Origin: CBDUQP01 sp965369385 | Lineage (GTDB): Bacteria > Planctomycetota > Phycisphaerae > SM23-33 | Reading direction: 5' to 3' | Assembly: GCA_965369385.1 (NCBI GenBank) | Contig: CBDUQP010000130.1 | Coordinates: forward strand, 1 to 8,596 | DNA: 8,596 nucleotides | In this document: in pieces, positions 6,504 to 8,596 of the stretch | How positions within the stretch are numbered: the stretch's first letter is position 1 | How the letters are laid out: each line of letters opens with the position of its first letter | Notes under the pieces: model-generated | Told to the model about the DNA's origin: nothing | What the model saw: only the letters and a program-made list of their open reading frames with translations | Databases searched by the model: none | Position numbers and translations under genes: made by a program

Positions 6504-8596
6504 CTATTGCGGAGGTGTAAACTCATCGTAGAATATTCTATCTTCACTAATGTGTTTGACTTCCAGTATTCCGTGGGCGGCTGCGATCATTCCCGGGCTG
6601 CCGCACAGATACGCTTCGAGATTCTTACCATCTTCGACATGTCTGTCGACTACGTTGGTAATCAGCCCGGTCTCGCCGGTCCAGTTGTCATCATCTGTGG
6701 GCGATGACAATGCCGGGACATACGTGAACCAGTGATGATCCTTGGCATATTGGCTAAGTTCGTCCACGAGATACAGATCACGCTTGGATACCGCACCGAA
6801 GAACATCGTGCAGTTGCGTTCGATGCCTTTGTCGGCCATGTCTCGCAGGATCGACCAGAATGTAGACATTCCCGATCCGCCCGCAATCCATATCATTTCC
6901 GAGTCACTGTCGGAGAGTCCAAAATCGCCAAATGGGCCACTGAGCGTAATTTTCTCGCCTGTCGCCATCCTGCTGAACATCCAGTTGGTGCAGATGCCAT
7001 CTGGACTCAGCCGCACTATCAGCTCAATGTGCGTGTTGTCGCTGGTTGGATTGGCGATGCTGAACGCCCGCGAGATCATCCCGGGATAGACAGTGTCGGG
7101 GACGTCGAACTTTATGTACTGCCCAGGTGTGAATACCATCTCAGCCGGCCTGTCTAGGCGGATTCGGATATGCTTTATATCGTAGGTCATATCTGTGATC
7201 GCTTCGATAGTGCCGGTGAACGGTTTGGCGTCCAGTGCTTCTACGGGAACCCGGATCGCCATATCGCCTTCAAGCTGCACCTGGCACGCCAATCGCAAAC
7301 CGGCGTCAAGCTGAAGTTCGCTCAGATGGCCCTTCTCTTCGCTTGTGGGCTTGCTGCCGCCTTGCAGAACCGTCACCTTGCAGCACCCGCACATGCCTTG
7401 CCCGCCGCAGATGGTGGGCAGCGTGATATTCTCTGCCTGTAACGCGTGGAAAAGTGATTGGCCTGTGGCGGTTTCAATTTGCTTCTGGCCGTCATTGACG
7501 TCGATATTGCATCCAGGGGGCATGTCTACGTGCACAGGCTTGGGATGCAGCATTGTCTCGATACTCTCGCCTTCGATCTGATTGCGAGTCGCGCGGGCTA
7601 CGGTCACTCCAAGTTCGTGACATCTTGCCAGAGCCTGTTCGTCGGGAACATACATTACCCTCAGCGGATCAGCCACCACATCAAGTTGCATCTCCAGCAG
7701 CATTGCGTTGAGCTGCTTGGCCGCTTCTCCGCTCCATCCGTAAGATCCGAATGCCGCCGCCACAAGGTTACGCGGCTTGAGCCCTTTGAGATAGGTCATC
7801 ACATCTGCAAGGGTGGGGTATATGCTGTTGTTCATCGTTGGCGAGCCGACCACCAACGCGCCTGCTTCCAAAAGTTCGGTCACCACATCGCTGCGATGCG
7901 AAGAACGCATCGACATCAACTTCACGTGCATGCCTTCACTCGACAGGCCCTCGCCGATGGCTCCCGCCATGGCTGCGGTGCTATCCCACATGCTGTCGTA
8001 GAGCACTATAGCTTTGTCGGTGGGCTTCTGGGCAGACCAGCGGGCGTAATCGCCGATGATTCTGTCGATATCTTGCTGGCCGCGCCAGATTGGCCCATGG
8101 TCAGGCGCTATCATCTTCAGTGGCAGATTCAGGCCTTGCATCTTATTGAGTGTCTTATCGATAAACGGCGACAGATGCAGCAGGATGTTCGCGTAATACT
8201 TGGCTGCTTCGTAGTTGAGGACGTCGTCTGGAAGCTCGTCTGCGAAGCGTTCGTAACTGGCCAGGTGCATCCCGAACGCATCCTGCGAGAACAGCAGCTC
8301 GTCTTCGGCAAGGTAGGTTACCATGCTGTCGGGCCAGTGGCACATTCGCGTTTCGACAAATGCCAATGTCTTGCCGCCGATATCAACGCTGTCGCCATCG
8401 CCGACGATTGTCAGTTCCTGGTCAAAGTGGAAATGGTTGACCAGTGCCTTGACGCCCATCTTTGATGCGAATACTTTCGATGGCTTGATTGTTTTCAGGG
8501 CCTCGGGCAGGCTGCCGGTGTGATCCATCTCTGAGTGATTGGAGACGATGTATTCGATAGACGCCGGATCGACAACAGACGCTATTCTCGCCATCA
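6504..8596 (-). CDS. Flavodiiron protein fused to an NqrF-like ferredoxin/NAD(P)H reductase (N-terminus cut by window edge)
   Basis: About 696 residues are visible and the frame runs off the window. By family comparison roughly 55-60 N-terminal residues are missing. Flavodiiron proteins reduce O2 or NO at a diiron site next to FMN. Numbering from the first visible Met (8594): the metallo-beta-lactamase-like domain has all diiron ligands (HSEMDH: H20, E22, D24, H25; CHWPDS: H86; SQDAFG: D105; APDHGP: H166). The flavodoxin domain covers about 195-340 (LYDSMWDST, GSPTMNNS, FGSYGWSGE). A ferredoxin domain at about 362-450 has C396, C402, C405 and C437 in NqrF-type spacing (CGGQGMCGCC). The FAD/NAD(P)H domain at about 455-696 has RAFS (509-512), GICTNW, GPFGDF, AGGSGM and CGSPGM. 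The NqrF-like half lacks the N-terminal membrane helix of NqrF, so a soluble one-chain NAD(P)H:O2 or NO reductase is inferred. O2 versus NO preference cannot be read. It is the first visible gene of the reverse run. Confidence 0.95.
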   Translation of the reverse strand, partial: MARIASVVDPASIEYIVSNHSEMDHTGSLPEALKTIKPSKVFASKMGVKALVNHFHFDQELTIVGDGDSVDIGGKTLAFVETRMCHWPDSMVTYLAEDELLFSQDAFGMHLASYERFADELPDDVLNYEAAKYYANILLHLSPFIDKTLNKMQGLNLPLKMIAPDHGPIWRGQQDIDRIIGDYARWSAQKPTDKAIVLYDSMWDSTAAMAGAIGEGLSSEGMHVKLMSMRSSHRSDVVTELLEAGALVVGSPTMNNSIYPTLADVMTYLKGLKPRNLVAAAFGSYGWSGEAAKQLNAMLLEMQLDVVADPLRVMYVPDEQALARCHELGVTVARATRNQIEGESIETMLHPKPVHVDMPPGCNIDVNDGQKQIETATGQSLFHALQAENITLPTICGGQGMCGCCKVTVLQGGSKPTSEEKGHLSELQLDAGLRLACQVQLEGDMAIRVPVEALDAKPFTGTIEAITDMTYDIKHIRIRLDRPAEMVFTPGQYIKFDVPDTVYPGMISRAFSIANPTSDNTHIELIVRLSPDGICTNWMFSRMATGEKITLSGPFGDFGLSDSDSEMIWIAGGSGMSTFWSILRDMADKGIERNCTMFFGAVSKRDLYLVDELSQYAKDHHWFTYVPALSSPTDDDNWTGETGLITNVVDRHVEDGKNLEAYLCGSPGMIAAAHGILEVKHISEDRIFYDEFTPPQ

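Noticed and set aside
7458..8465. Long forward-strand open frame (335 codons) opposite the flavodiiron gene
   Set aside because: It lies entirely antisense to a gene with unmistakable diiron and flavodoxin motifs, its translation is rich in His/Cys/Arg with no recognisable domain, and it has no supporting start context. It is a codon-bias shadow.

Overview
The window carries eight supportable genes. They fall into a short forward-strand chemoreceptor unit (about 90-2407) and a convergent run of six reverse-strand genes (8596 down to 2467). Base composition is moderate in GC, genes are tightly packed, and the Shine-Dalgarno sequences are classical. Rubredoxin, a flavodiiron protein, a DsbD-type periplasmic thiol reductase and an inner-membrane chemoreceptor together suggest a motile, anaerobic or microaerophilic Gram-negative bacterium. 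I cannot name the phylum securely. The style of the DsbD-like protein and of the multidomain flavodiiron protein would suit a Planctomycetota (Phycisphaerae-like) or deltaproteobacterial-type lineage, but that is an impression and not a result.

Forward strand: a 55-codon small ORF (90-257) with a good Shine-Dalgarno sequence ends in an ATGA overlap with the preferred start of a full-length methyl-accepting chemotaxis protein (254-2407). The small ORF is too short to classify. Its region also holds two nested inverted repeats that could fold as RNA. About 60 bp without a convincing terminator separate the chemoreceptor from the convergent cluster.

Reverse strand, in transcription order: (1) a large protein, truncated at its N-terminus by the window edge, that fuses a flavodiiron core (diiron metallo-beta-lactamase-like domain plus flavodoxin) to an NqrF-type [2Fe-2S] ferredoxin and an FAD/NAD(P)H reductase; (2) a 53-residue rubredoxin; (3) an MntP-type manganese exporter; (4) a ZIP-family metal transporter; (5) a thioredoxin-type arsenate reductase ArsC; (6) a DsbD-like transmembrane thiol:disulfide reductase. 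Gaps are 71, 64, 38, 7 and 32 nt, so one operon is plausible.

Taken together, the reverse cluster reads as a redox and metal stress module. The flavodiiron fusion should reduce O2 or NO using NAD(P)H within one chain, rubredoxin is an alternative electron carrier, MntP and ZIP adjust divalent metals, ArsC reduces arsenate, and the DsbD-like protein sends reducing power to the periplasm. The fusion architecture and the small coupled ORF are the two items most worth a second look. I saw no tRNA, rRNA, CRISPR array, insertion sequence or phage gene, and no gene-free stretch longer than 300 bases.
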